Notes: generated from the sequence alone by a model not told the origin. 64,000 nt of DNA from Nematostella vectensis (GCF_932526225.1 NC_064044.1:15253453-15317452); one strand, 5' to 3'; numbered from the stretch's first letter, positions 1-11,715 are shown. Translations and numbers: made by a program.

Positions 1-1224
1 TTGCTTGATGCACTTAAACTCCTCAATAAATAAAGTATTTTTAATTTTTCCATTTTATTGGAGGTTCTTGAAGTATCAACATTTGTATGGTGCCAAAATT
101 TAAACCAATTGACCTTGCCAAATTTTCTTGCTGCTTTTTGTACAATTCTGAAATACACATTAAATACTTATTTGGTATAAATAGAAGAGAACTCTGAAGC
201 TCCTGTGATCTCTGTTGATAAAAGATAAGATTTTTCTATATATTCTTATCGGACTGCCAATAAAATAAGAAATGAGGAAACTTTTTTCTTCATGAAGACA
301 GCTTGTATGTGTGGACTGCTCTTGAAGACTTTCATGACATGCAAAATGGACTCTGCCTGGAAGAAGACATTCTTGCCACTAACTCATTGTAGTACAAGGA
401 TTATTTGTGCAGGCTCTCACTGATGAGTTGCAAATGCTGTCCGACACCAGCAGCACACCACAGTCAGCAACACCTGTCCAAGCTCATCCGTGAGCTCATC
501 TGTGACCCCACAAAACAAATCTTCCAGCATATCTGGGCAATCCCAGATTTACAACCAATCTCCTTTGCTATTTGAGTTTTCTTTACAAGCATTAACTAAA
601 TTATCTCTCTACACCAGCTTTACATTGGATTAATACTTTATCAACTCTTAGTCTGTGTGTGTGTCGTCTGTGTTTCTGTTGTCTATGATTTGGTTATTGT
701 TTTTTTTTTTCTGGCTGTCAAACAAGCCTGTGACCATCAGAGCTCCTCGTGTTTTGACGCTGGCTACTTTTTGTCTGACGTTTAAAATGAATGAAGTAGC
801 TTATTTTGCATCAATCCTCTCACAACTTCATTTTTAAGTAACCACCTACTTCAGTACATTTTGAGACCCCTGAATGGGTGCAATGTTAGGTCATAAATGG
901 ATAGGTTCCAAAAAAATCAATAAAAACAAGACTGGTACTTAGGGGTATAAGAATAAGAACATGAGAAATTTGAAATAAAAATCAAAAAAATGCTACAAAT
1001 ATTTGCCTTAAATTTCAAATTTTCAATTTCAAATTTGCCTTTAATTTTGATACTTCTAGAATCCTTCTATCTCCTACCTAACTTATATAATTAATGACAA
1101 TCATGTTCTTTAACAAACAGTACAGTAGCTCAATGATATATGACATACATATGATAAAGATTAAACTGCTGTATTTACAGAAGCTATTGTTTTAATAACA
1201 TTAATGTATTTTATTTATTTTTAG
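1..1224 (+). other. Intron 1 (3' part) of SLC20 copy A
   Basis: By comparison with copy B, whose exon 1 precedes an equivalent acceptor at 34436, this AT-rich stretch is the end of the first intron of SLC20 copy A. The acceptor is a T-rich tract ending in TTTTTAG at 1224. I see no convincing exon, RNA gene or complete transposon in it; the short ORFs are unsupported. The start-codon exon of copy A must lie upstream of the window. Confidence 0.6.
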
Positions 1225-4200
1225 ACACTGTGCGCAAAGGTATCATTGACATCAACTCTTTTAATGGTACTGAGGAGTATGCCATGGTTGGCTCCCTCTC
1301 AGCGCTTACTGGCACTAGCGTCTGGTTACTGGTCGCCACATTCTTTAACCTACCGGTGTCTGGCACCCATAGTGTTGTTGGGGCTACAATGGGCTATGCT
1401 CTGGTAGCTCAGGGCCTACATGGAGTGCAATGGAAGACATTTGGGAAGATCGGTAAGTAGCAGTTTTATCAAATTGCCCAACGAAGCATAACGATTTTCA
1501 GGCAGTGTCGGGCTAACATATGCATAGAATCTCTCAGAGCATTGTGTGTATGTATCTCCTAGATAGAGACATCAAAGCCACTCTTTTTATTACCTTTGTG
1601 CCATTTGTATTTTCAGCTGGTTCATGGGTCGTGTCGCCTCTTCTATCAGGTCTCATCAGCTCCCTCCTCTTCATGCTTGTCAGGCGTATCATTCTTAGAA
1701 AGGTAAGTGGATAGTTTATGGTTTGTCTGGCTTAGCATAGGAATGCAGGGCAGATTAGTCATGCTTGTCAGGCGTAAGCTAGATTTACCCAAAGCCAGTC
1801 TCTTCGATTTCCCTAATAAGAGCATGTGATCTAATTGGCATTATCCTCAGTAAGCTAAGAAATGGCTGTGTGGAAAGGACGACTTGTTCTGATTAGTTAA
1901 TTTGTTACAGGCATGTCATTCATGTAACAACTGAAAAACATTCTTGTAACAAGATTTGACTTTTTTTTAGTAAAAAAGGCTAATTGGCTAATTACAGTAT
2001 GTGTAAAAGACTGTGTAAAAGCGTGGTTGAAAGTTTTGAAGAACCAGCCTTGTGCTCAAGTCAAGTCAGCTGAAATGTCAGAGCAAGCCACAAGATAAAG
2101 AAAGAAAAAAACAAGCTAATTTTTTTAACACCTTCTCCGACAAGTGCTCCTACGTTTTTGTTCTTGCACTGACAGACGTAGGTAAGTTGGCGTATTGTAT
2201 CAAAGTACTTAGCGAAACGATCTTTCGGAGTTGTTTAGTTTTCAACTTTGTACACCGTTTTTATTGTTTCATATTTATATATAAGTACTTACCTCAGGGA
2301 CTAAAAATTCTAGGCTGTATTTATCAAATTCAATCTCTAAAATCTGCCATTCACCATTTATATCATAGGAAAATAATAACTTTTCATGAATAATTGAATA
2401 TACTGGAGCTGCCAACTCTTTCACAAGATTGTCGACCTCATCACAAGCCTAATTTTTGTGAGAATGTTTATACATTCTCTGTATTCACCGCATTGGCTCT
2501 CTTGTTTTGTTTGTTTTTTCTTCACATATTCACTCTATTTCACCAGATTTCAAAAGACGTCTGTCCAAGTTGGGTTGACAGCTATGAAATACTAAAAATA
2601 AAACCAAAAGGGATTTTTAATTCATTTCAATGAATGATTGGTCAAATTCTCACAAAGATGAACAATGCTAAATTTTGAGCACTTCTCGCATAACCCTATG
2701 TATTAATAATTTGTGAAGAACAACATATATTTGAAAAACACTTGAAATTTAAATCGACTATTCTGGAATTCTGGTTTGATTTTTAAAAAGCTACACATGC
2801 AGTAACTAGGACCTTGTGGATCCGTTATTACCTAAAAAAATTTGCCTTGTTTTTATACCACCTGACAATATTTTGAATAACCCTGGGTACCTCTGTTTCT
2901 TACAAAACCTCAAAACTTTTTGTTTTCTCATATGACACATATCTGTAAAATTGTACCCCAAAGAGGTCCCAAAGTAAAATTTAGGTTTCATAGGAAACCA
3001 AGACAATTGTTTTTGTTGAGGAGCAATTTGCTTGAAAGCTATAGGTTTTCCCCCTACAGCTTCTCCTATAAAAGCTCTTTCAACCTCATATATTCATTTT
3101 CTGTTATGGGTTTTATTTTAGAAAATTTTAGTTGAGACTATTGAGACAGTTTTAGGTTTTATGAATTAGGTTTTTGTAGTATAATATTTGTATCGTTTGT
3201 AAGGAAATTTTCAGTTTTCGTTAAATGCTTTTCTCCAAACTTTTTCAGGTGAATCTAAGCCAGAGGTTCTGAAACAAGCTGAGACACTGAAAACATGCTG
3301 CTGGCTCAGAGGCATGACTCAGAGCAGGATGTACATATTAGGCATTGGTATTTAATGTAGGTCACCAAAAATAAGCACATTTAAGGTACTAAATAGTAAG
3401 ATAACTTTTTACAAATAGAAAAATTGTTCTAAAAAATGAATAAGAGTTAAAAAGTAAAACCTAGTTTTTTTCCCCATGTTAGTCTGACAGGTTCTTGTAT
3501 AATGTGCATTCAGTGACATTTAGGCTATAAAGGTTCATAAATAGTCGCTTGCTTTTTTATGAAGATATGATGACAATGACTTATGGTCAAGCAATTTAAT
3601 AAGTTAATCATAAAAAGGTCTCCTATATGATTCCTTAAGATCATGTTTAAAACTACAGTTGAAGCTCTTGTAAGCGACCACCTTGGGAACTGAGAATTGT
3701 GGTCGTTAACGGAGCTGGTCTTTTACGAGAGCTTGCTCTCATAAGCGACCACTGGGCGCCAAAAACTTGAACAATAGGTGTTGGTCGCTTACCGGAGCTT
3801 AATTAAAATGGAATCTAAAAGTTATTGTGATAATAACGCTGTAATATTTTCGTTTATTGCTTGATTTTAAAACTAGGTATTTGACTTATCATGAGAGTGA
3901 CTTCTTTTATTTAATAGCAATTAAATCTACGCAAAGTAGCTTGTTATGCTCGTTTATATCGACGACTTAAGCTTTTCGTCACGAGAATATCTTCTGCGTC
4001 TACGACGATCGCATGGCGTCTTTTGTTAGCCGGTTTCTAAAGCGTGCAACAAACAAGTGGATGGCTATTGTAACTGGAAAAAGGATCAATCGTGGATCTG
4101 GCAATGGACTAGAGATTCCTTGCATTTACACATTTTCTGGAGACAAAGAAATGTCAATCCCATGGTTGAAATCAAAGTTAGAAAATTGAAATTTCAAAAT

Positions 4201-7200
4201 TCTTTAATGGTTGCCTACTGGAAAGGCAGCTTTTGTGAAACATTACAACATTTGTGCTTTAAATGTTATTTCAGCAAGCATTGGATATGATGTTTATCAG
4301 CTGTTGACTGATGTTGTAAAGCCAAAAATCATTGTGGTCGCTTACGAGAGCTTAAAAATAAAAGAAAATCTCAGTTGGTGTTGTGAAATTGTGGTCGTTA
4401 ACGGAGCTGGTCGCACCGATAAGTTGGTCGCTTATGAGAGCTTAGAATTACAGAGTTTGTGTGACATATTCAATCGGTGATTCGTGATCGTGGTCATTAT
4501 TGGGGCTGGTCGCTTACGAGAGCGGTCGCTAAAAGAGCTTCGACTGTATTTAGAAATCAATTTTCATATGTTAAGCAAGTAAATTCATATTTTATAAAGC
4601 AAATTAATACAACCCCTTTGGTTTTCCTCTATAGTTAATAATATCCTTTGTAATGCCAATAAAATCTTAACCGGCATTTTTGTTCTAGGTATTCCCTAGG
4701 AGGATTGGGAGAACACCACTTTAAATAATGATTGCAGTATTTGTAGAACACGCAATCTTTATATGTTTTACATAGGTTTGCTTTTTTGTGGGTGATGGAA
4801 CATGGTGCGTAATGAAAGTGGAGGGGAGGGGGTTCTACTTAAAGTGTATGCTGAAATCATGAAAATCATGCTGGCTCCGCTTTTAGGCAGTGCCTAACTA
4901 TACATTAGTATCTTATATATAATAGCCTCTGTCTTATGATTTTATCAAGTCCTGAGATGCAATAATCTAGCTTCAACATGGCAGATTTATGTTAAATGTT
5001 CTGTTTCACCTTTGTGCTCAAGTACATTTCTAATTCCTCTATATTTTTCCCCAGTCTGAGTCCTTTGAAGCAGGACTGAAGTTCCTCCCCCTGTTTTATG
5101 CGTTCACCATCACAGTTAATTTCTTCTCTGTCTTCTACAAGGGATCTCACAGTGAGTTTTATTTTTGTGCACCAACAGTGCTGGATTTTAAAAGGTGTGG
5201 ATTTTCTATGGTTTAATTTTGGTTTTCTATTTGCTATAGTAATTCCATAGAAAATAATTTTTCTATAGAAAAGAAAAAGAGAAATTCATTTATATTGTAT
5301 CACTTTAGAAGATTGATTTTAGCACACAATTTACAGTAAAACGTATGTGAGGAATGCTTCCGTTTTCATAAATAAAAGTTATGCACCTGTTTGCACTCTC
5401 TATTGTGTGTGCCTTTATATGGACAATACTCAGGCCCGTTTGTACTTTATTATTAGTGCTGCACTTTAACAAGATCCCGCTGTACAGTGTGTGTGCCTTT
5501 ATATGGACAATACTCAGGCCCGTTTGTACTTTATTATTAGTGCTGCACTTTAACAAGATCCCGCTGTACGGTGTTCTCATCCTGACCTTCGGCAGCGGTA
5601 TAGTCACAGCCCTATTTGTGCGGTTCTACCTGGTGGGGTTCATGCGCCGCAGAATAATACGTGAGGTGGACCAGCTGGGTATCGATGTGAAAGCCATGTA
5701 CACTCCTGATGTGGACCCAGCCGAGCTCCTTCAAAGGGTGGAAGTGATCATCGAAGAGAATGAAGGTTAGAGATGGGCTATAGGTTGATTTTACAATAAA
5801 ATGATGTCTGTCTTGTTAGTGTTGATTAAACACATACTCCTACCTAAACTGGTTATATTCTCACTCCTCCGGTGAGGTCTGTGTCTACAGGTTACCTAAC
5901 CTGCTCTACCACAGGTAGCCCACTGCCCAGGCTAATTGTGCTCTAAACTAGCTAGGAGCAAATGGTTGAAGACGGGCTATTTTTTTACTTGAGTAGGAAT
6001 AGGCTCTGCATTCAAACAAAGATAATTGTTATTACTCTCTAAAGCACTGGCCCTGTTCATAACCTTTTAGTTGATTTTACAGATTTAACAGTCCACATAT
6101 TTGAAATTTCAGATGAGGTTGAAGCAGCAGAAAAGTCAGTTGATCCTGAGGCAAATGGCGATACCAGCAAACTGTCTAATGGAGTAACGAAGCCTGCACG
6201 AGAATTAAACTGTCAAGTGTCACACCACAGCATCCTATCCGGGACACCGACTGACAAAAAGCAACTGATCCCTGATTCCCCGCAAGAGCACTTGCATGAA
6301 CACCCCCTTGAACACCTGCATGGGCCCTCTGACCTGAACACGTTTGAGGGACGCAAGCTGGCAATGCAGCATCAGTCGATCCGGAGGCGCACCTGGTCTA
6401 TGGGAATGCAAGACAGGACGACGGCAAGGTGCCTGATCACTGATGAACCCAAGACTGGTCGGTTGTTTGCCTTCCTGCAGATCTTGACAGCTTCATTTGG
6501 GGCATTTGCACATGGGGGCAACGATGTTAGGTAGGTAAAGCTTCAATCAAACTGAGATGAGAGTCGATAAGAGCTCTCATGATCTATATCTGTGCACTCT
6601 CATCTTCTCTCATTCACTTTAATTGTTCAGATTCGACATAGAGTTGCCAACGTCTTATCACATCAATTAGTATTTCTGTAGACAGTTTTCACAAAAAATG
6701 AAATTTAATGTGTTCTTACAAATTCTGTGATGAGCCCTAAAGTCTAATAATAAACTCTTTGGATAAACATGTGAGCACTCTCAAAGACTTTGAAAGAAGT
6801 TTGATTGCAACTTTGTGAGTGCTTGGAAGAGGCGAACTGATTGACTCTCATCTTAATTTAATTGAGGCATTTCTGGTTGACATATTTTCATTCCTTTTAG
6901 AATAATCAACATCATGTTGCAAAATCTTCCATACATACTAGTAAAGAAGATTTTTATTCTCAGAGGATGAACATTTACAATTTTTTTAGTTTTTTAACAG
7001 CATGACATTTTCTTCCTAGCAATTGCATTGGTCCGTTGATATCCCTGTGGACGATTTACTGGACTGGAGAGATAGCTCAGAAAGTTGCTATCCCGGTCTG
7101 GATTCTTCTCTACGGAGGAGTCGGCATCTCCATCGGGCTCTGGGTTTGGGGTAGGCGTGTCATCAAGACTGTGGGAGAGGACCTTACGCCCATCACTCCG

Positions 7201-7668
7201 TCAAGGTAAGATGCTCTAAAAAAGTTTTACCATTGAGATTTACCATTCTTATTCTGTACCACATTTCTTTATTGTATCCTCAACTGATGTTTGTTCTGTT
7301 GCAGTGGTTTTACCATTGAGATTGGCTCAGCGCTCACCGTGCTTTTGGCCTCTAACCTTGGCATCCCCATCAGCACCACCCATTGCAAGGTGGGGTCGGT
7401 CGTCATGGTTGGGCGTGCCCGCTCTAGGGAGGTAGTGGACTGGAAGGTCTTCCGCAATGTCGTCCTGGCATGGATTGTCACCATGCCTGTTGCAGGTATC
7501 TGTAACTTTCCTGTCTTTCTGTTTGTCCATCCGTCCGTCTGTCTGTCTTGGCAGTTTGAACTAAGCCAAAACGTTTATGTTATTTCCTTTTTTTCTTATA
7601 TACTTTCTCTCTATTCTCCAGGTGCTATTTCAGCTGCTGCTTATGCGGCACTGCGTGAGATTCTATAG
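1225..7668 (+). CDS. Sodium-dependent phosphate transporter, SLC20/PiT family, copy A (5' partial)
   Basis: Multi-pass plasma-membrane Na+/inorganic phosphate symporter of the SLC20 (PiT) family. Exons read as 1225-1452, 1617-1702, 5055-5151, 5541-5765, 6113-6530, 7020-7205, 7305-7495 and 7622-7668, ending in TAG. All introns are GT-AG and phases agree across junctions. Family features include the [11 protein letters not shown] segment in the N-terminal half, the C-terminal PiT signature GGNDVSNCIGP formed across the 6530/7020 junction, and the [12 protein letters not shown] segment in exon 7305-7495. The N-terminal signature exon is upstream of the window. Exon 6113-6530 encodes the large hydrophilic loop between the two PiT halves. 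It is 183 bp longer than in copy B and carries a His-rich stretch ([12 protein letters not shown]). Exons are nearly identical to copy B (26782-44257), so the two are a recent tandem duplication or are kept alike by gene conversion. The exon 5 acceptor lies in an 84-bp repeat, so 5457 is an alternative start. Confidence 0.9.
3656..4546. mobile_element. pogo/Tigger-like TIR element (Tc1/mariner) in SLC20 A intron 3
   Basis: The left end reads CAGTTGAAGCTCTTGTAAGC and the right end, read inward on the other strand, CAGTCGAAGCTCTTTTAGCG. Both ends are flanked by TA (3654-3655 and 4547-4548). CAGTNGAANCTC ends with a TA target duplication are typical of pogo/Tigger elements. Variants of a subterminal motif, GGTCGCTTACGAGAGCTT, recur in both orientations near each end (around 3670-3800 and 4330-4530). 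The only notable internal ORF starts at 4013 and has 58 codons, ending at 4189. There is no full transposase, so the element is non-autonomous. Confidence 0.75.
4013..4189 (+). CDS. 58-codon ORF inside the intron 3 transposon
   Basis: An ATG-initiated small ORF inside the TIR element at 3656-4546. It contains the segment [15 protein letters not shown] followed by an aromatic, charged tail. I do not recognise the family. It could be an exon fragment of the parent transposon's protein or a captured host fragment. There is no direct evidence that it is expressed. Confidence 0.2.
   Translation: MASFVSRFLKRATNKWMAIVTGKRINRGSGNGLEIPCIYTFSGDKEMSIPWLKSKLEN
5404..5573 (+). repeat. 84-bp in-frame tandem repeat over the exon 5 acceptor, copy A (2 units)
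   Basis: Two near-identical units, each made of the end of intron 4 (TTTATATGGACAATACTCAG onward), the acceptor TTATTATTAG and the start of exon 5 (LHFNKIPLY). Acceptors precede 5457 and 5541, exactly 84 bp apart. Eighty-four is divisible by three and there is no stop, so use of the upstream acceptor would insert 28 mostly hydrophobic residues. Confidence 0.9.
6549..6862. mobile_element. MITE-like insertion in SLC20 A intron 6
   Basis: An AT-rich block bounded by ATGAGAGTCGATAAGAGCTC on the left and GATTGACTCTCATC on the right, which is roughly inverted. Similar sequence is at the same intron position in copy B (42205-42480), and an inverted relative is at 26230-26432, recognised by shared GTGCACTCTCAT and CAGATTCGAC blocks. 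It has no coding capacity. Boundaries are approximate. Confidence 0.5.
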
Positions 7669-7745
7669 TGATGTCCCAAGTTTAGTAAGCCAAGCACTGG
7701 TTTTGTTTTAGCAGGGGCTTTTATAGTGCATTTTACATGCATTAG

Positions 7746-8614
7746 CCTACGTGTAGCCGCTGACTCGCGAAAATATACTCTCGTAGCGTCTACGAAACGG
7801 CGGCGATAATCGTGTTCTGTGACGCCATTGTAATAATTTTGAATGAATTAATTTTGACAGCCGTGCATGGGTTTTTTCTTATTCAGCGCGCGAAACACGT
7901 TCAGGTTTTGTCCTGCAAAAAAAAACATTCCAACATCGCCTTATAATGCTGCTACTTTCCAATCGCACATTCCTTTGTTTCAATTTTGCTAATGTATACC
8001 TGCACTCTTTGTTATTGGTAAATGAGAAAGATTACGAACGGTATCTCGTGGATAGCAAGCACTCCTCGACTTTCAGCGTTCGAAGTGAACTTGAGCTTTT
8101 AGATTTCTGTGTACATAACACAAACGCATACATATGCAGGAGTTGCCCTAATCTGCTGCTTAAAAGTTGAAATTTGGTGAAAAAAAACCTACCCTCTTTA
8201 GATAGCACTTTGGAAAATAACTAAAATAACGAAATTGCTTGGTAAATGAAAGACTTTGCGTGTAGCCAGTAGGAAGTCTCACAGAGACATCGGCACCATC
8301 GTTTAGAAAAGCAGAGATAGGTTTCTCTTGTTCTTTGTGTGGTTTCTCTATCCCAAATAACGTTGACTAAAGGCTGTGGCTGTTTTTCTCCATATTTGAA
8401 CCGCTCGATAAACTCACACCGGAAACAGCGGGAACTCATAATGTCAACTTCTGATCTGAGCCAATCAAAATATCCAAGAGAACTTGCTAAGTGAAGTGGC
8501 CAATCAGAGACTAGGTTTTCCTTTTAAAGGAGTGACGTCACGGAACACGATTATCGCCGCCGTTGCGTAGACGCTACGAGGGTATATTTTCGCAAGTCAG
8601 TGGCTACATGTAGG
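7746..8614. mobile_element. Non-autonomous DNA element with ~80-bp TIRs
   Basis: The left arm (7746-7828) is matched in inverted orientation by the right arm (8531-8614). Both contain GCGAAAATATAC, CTCGTAGCGTCTACG and GGCGGCGATAATCGTGTTC. The internal ~700 bp has no recognisable transposase; short ORFs on both strands are unsupported. It lies about 80 bp past the stop codon of SLC20 copy A, so it may fall in that gene's 3' UTR. I could not identify a target-site duplication. Confidence 0.75.
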
Positions 8615-9403
8615 CTTCAGGTGTATATGCATCAGTGGTTGATTTAAAGAAAAACTTGTTTTTACCTCAGTTGCATCCAAAAGGTCAGGTTGTTGTATTG
8701 ATGATGTAAATGTGATATTGCAGAATGCAAGTACATTCTTGTCAATCTGCCACTCTGGGATGATTCGTGTCTGTAGGGGAATTTTGGATGGCTTTTACAA
8801 TGTTTTGAGATGAATCCTCAATCAAGAAAATAATAGCTTAGTCCCAACTCTCGATACAGTTTGATTTCTCTCACTCATTCACTTTCACCGACTATTGTAA
8901 ACTATCAAATTCAGATTGGAAGCTGATGTGAATTCTACTGTTCCATCATGAAAAAGAGGAAATTTACTTTATCACGTGAGAGAGAAATTTATCGAAATCA
9001 TGTGAGAGAAATATCACTTGTCATTCCCTATTCGGTAAATTCTGCATTCGATATAGATTTCCATTTTTATAACTCTTCTCAACAACCTAGACGCCATGTT
9101 GAAAATTACCCATATGACCCTGGGGACGAGGTTGTCTTCTCATCCTCTCTACCCTGTGATAGCAAGAGTAAAAATTCTCGTCGCTGACATCAAATCCTGT
9201 CCCCCTTTACTTATTCGCAGTGGCAATATGCCTGACATTTGAAAAAGGTCCCAAATGGACTAAATGCCCGACAGTTTTCCATTTTTTTCCAAACAACCCC
9301 TTAAATTGTCGACCTGGTGAGTTAGAGGTATTCTATATTTGTTGAAAAAGGGCAAACAAACCTCAATTGAGCTTTGTTGTCGTTATTGGATGTTTTTCGT
9401 CGT
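8615..9403. other. Intergenic, no gene seen
   Basis: AT-rich sequence between two TIR elements. Short ORFs such as 8948-9187 show no recognisable domain. Confidence 0.4.
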
Positions 9404-9780
9404 CTATGTACACTATAGAATCGTAATTTTAGTGTCACTAAAGAATTTTATTCAACATGCTGCAAAATGTCGGCAGCTTTGTTGTCGAAAGTGATTTTTT
9501 TTCCCTTGCATATACGTTTTTTTGCATACGCATTTTTTTTGCTACAATAACACGGTCAGGTAATGTGCTTATAGTGTATACAAGCAAAACACTTTCTTTT
9601 TCGACAACAAAGCTCGATTCAGATTCCCTTGCCCTTTCTAAACAAATATATAATACTTTGAGCTCACAATGTTGACAATTTATCTTGATATTTTAGCAAA
9701 TTGAGAGCTGTCGAGTTTTAGCAGCATATTGTAGAAAATTCCAAAGTGCCACTAAAATTACGATTCTACGGTGTACATAG
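9404..9780. mobile_element. Small TIR element (MITE), ~377 bp
   Basis: The left end, CTATGTACACTATAGAATCG then TAATTTTAGTG, matches the inverted right end ending at GTGTACATAG (9771-9780). A further inner inverted pair occurs: AGCTTTGTTGTCG near 9475 against CGACAACAAAGCT near 9602. There is no transposase ORF. Confidence 0.6.
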
Positions 9781-10651
9781 TAAACAGAAAACGCTTTATA
9801 TCAAAAACAAATTGGTATTAATATAATTTTATGAGCTGCCGGTGACTGCGTGTTTCATGGTTTTTACGGCTCATAGCCAAAGAATAGATTGCTTTTACAA
9901 TAGCTTTATATACATTTAAGGGTCAAGCAAACTTAATAGATTTTTCAAGAGTGTAAGGAACATATATAATGGTGCTTTGGAAGAATATTTTATTTGTCAT
10001 TTATCCTGGATGTCATGAAAATGGTCCAAGTTTTAGGCTACTAGCATGGGAGGGAAGTTTAATCGATCGATCTCTAAGGGTATGTCTAAAGGAGGTTGAT
10101 CTGAACTCTGTTCTAAAAAATGGAAATAGTGTGCTATTCCAAATTCAAAGAGTGTAAAATGGAAATAATTTCCACATCAAGCCCATGTCTAGGCCAAATA
10201 TAAAACTGAGAAAAAGCTTCATACTATTTGACTGGCACTCTGTTTCTAGTGCGACTTAGGGTGTGGCTACATTTTATATGAACATCATCCTCAATTACCA
10301 ATAACCAGATAGGAAGCTACGAAGAAGCGGACCTGTTCCAGTCTTGCTCGGCCTCGGAACTTGAGGTCCTTGCGGATGTTATCTGGGACATTCCTAGTTG
10401 ATATGGGTTAGTTCGTCATGTAAGACCTCATGAATGAGCTCTATTTCCCTAACCCTAGCCCTAACCCTACATGAAGTACTGACTTTGGTGTTTTGCATGG
10501 ACAAACTGACTCTTGGATGTTAGTGAAAAGTTTGAGTAGCAAATCCTTGTAAAGTTGATTAAATAAAAGCGAGTGGTACTACTATTTTCTACTGTAATGA
10601 TTGCCGCATCCCGGAGGAAAGGGGAAACGCTACCCTTGTTGCTTATAGTCC
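9781..10651. other. Intergenic, short telomere-like tract only
   Basis: No gene recognised. A short CCCTAA-type run (CCCTAACCCTAGCCCTAACC, about 10446-10465) is present, too short to claim a telomeric origin. Confidence 0.4.
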
Positions 10652-10745
10652 CCTTTTAGTTTGGCAGGATGATAGATCTTTGCACCACGATAAATTCTAG
10701 ATAGGATGCCACCACCAAAAACAAGTACTTCCAGTTTTATAGGGT
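10652..10745. repeat. Left arm of an inverted repeat flanking the nested retroelements
   Basis: The blocks GATAGATCTTTGCA, TCTAGATAGGATGCCA and CAAAAACAAGTACTTCCAG recur in inverted orientation at 18535-18613. A third, partial copy in the same orientation as this one is at about 18328-18390 (GATAGGATGCCACGCCCAAG). The PLE/BEL nest lies between the arms, which suggests the oldest layer was an inverted-repeat element. Confidence 0.6.
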
Positions 10746-10878
10746 GGAATTGATTATTACAAAAATTGAGGAAACATACACTTGATGGTAATGTACGGGC
10801 CCAAACTTTTTCAGGTAGATAAAGGCTAATATATTCCATATTACCGTTACAAGGGCAACGCCCTTACAACGATACTTT

Positions 10879-10890
10879 CAGTGTTATAGA
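10879..10890. repeat. Target-site duplication, left, of the Penelope-like element
   Basis: CAGTGTTATAGA here is repeated exactly at 18213-18224 in direct orientation. A 12-bp direct repeat at the two ends of the element is expected of a Penelope-like insertion. Confidence 0.75.
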
Positions 10891-10964
10891 ATAGAATCAA
10901 AAAGCCCAAACTGTCGCGATCTCGTACCAGAACAATGAATACAATACACCAAAAACTGGAATTC

Positions 10965-11010
10965 GACTCTGCCAAATTTTCGTCTTTAATAAGACTTCTT
11001 CATGGCAGAC
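10965..11010 (-). ncRNA. Hammerhead-like two-stem motif at the PLE 3' end
   Basis: On the minus strand an outer stem, GTCTGCC with GGCAGA, encloses an inner hairpin, GTCTT-ATTA-AAGAC, followed by GAAAA. Penelope-like elements are known to carry hammerhead ribozymes, and the layout resembles one. The expected CUGAUGA core reads instead as a degenerate ATGAAGAA, so activity is doubtful. Partly matching sequence occurs at 41217-41260. Confidence 0.3.
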
Positions 11011-11476
11011 TGAAGGTGAATCGTTACAAGCTTATTTACATCAGAATAGTGGCGCGAGACGCAAAAACATTACAACTGACAAAAACGCGCATTTTCTAGA
11101 ATAGCGCGCGCTATGGATAAAAAGAATTTACACATCTCTACGTGGATTCCTACTACAAAAAAAGTCATCACTATTAGGACCTCGCGGGTAGATCGACTTA
11201 AGCCGATAAGCCCACTATAAGTTGTACCATAACATTATTAAGACCTAAATGATTGTCGCAATGAAAATGTTGATAGATAAGGTCATCCTTAACTCTTTCA
11301 CTAACCGGTAAACTAGGGTGCTTATTTAACCTACTTTTAGATTATTAAAACGCTTCCTAAAACTATTGATTGTAGACCCTACGTATTGCTTGCTACACAG
11401 AGCAAGTAATGAGATAAACAACAAAATCTGAGTTACAGTCCATGTCAAAATTAATGACATATTTCTTATTAGTAAC

Positions 11477-11715
11477 TGTTCCGGAAGTTGAGCTCCTGAA
11501 GTAATTACATAGTCACTTACGTAGTTGTAGTTAATTATTTATTGATTGTAATTGATTGTTATTTGATACTCATGGTATATAAGAACGGACATGCGTTAGA
11601 TCGGGGGGTTTTTGTGAAAGAGATTGTTACCGAATATCGAAGAGATTGTGAAGAATAAAGAAGAGAAAACGGAGATCGTTCCCAGAGTGTCGTTTGGATA
11701 GATACATTTCCAACA
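11477..11715 (+). repeat. BEL/Pao 5' LTR
   Basis: 239-bp LTR from TGTTCCGG to CCAACA. It contains a TATATAAG box (about 11576-11583) that would serve as promoter, and AATAAAG (about 11655) as a possible polyadenylation signal. GTAAC immediately precedes it. Confidence 0.9.

Larger units (their letters stand above)
1703..5054 (+). other. Intron 3 of SLC20 copy A
   Basis: A 3.35-kb intron between GT at 1703 and AG at 5053-5054. It contains one clear insertion, the TIR element at 3656-4546. The remainder is AT-rich with no supported gene. Confidence 0.6.

Noticed and set aside
655-837. Hydrophobic 60-codon ORF in SLC20 A intron 1
   Set aside because: T-rich intronic sequence, with no splice or homology support.
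5381-5770. 129-codon ORF read as an independent gene
   Set aside because: It is SLC20 copy A exon 5 plus the unspliced upstream repeat unit read through in frame.
8221-8439. 72-codon minus-strand ORF in the TIR element at 7746-8614
   Set aside because: No transposase or other motif; short enough to be chance.
10446-10468. Interstitial telomere repeat
   Set aside because: Only about three imperfect CCCTAA units, too short to distinguish from chance.
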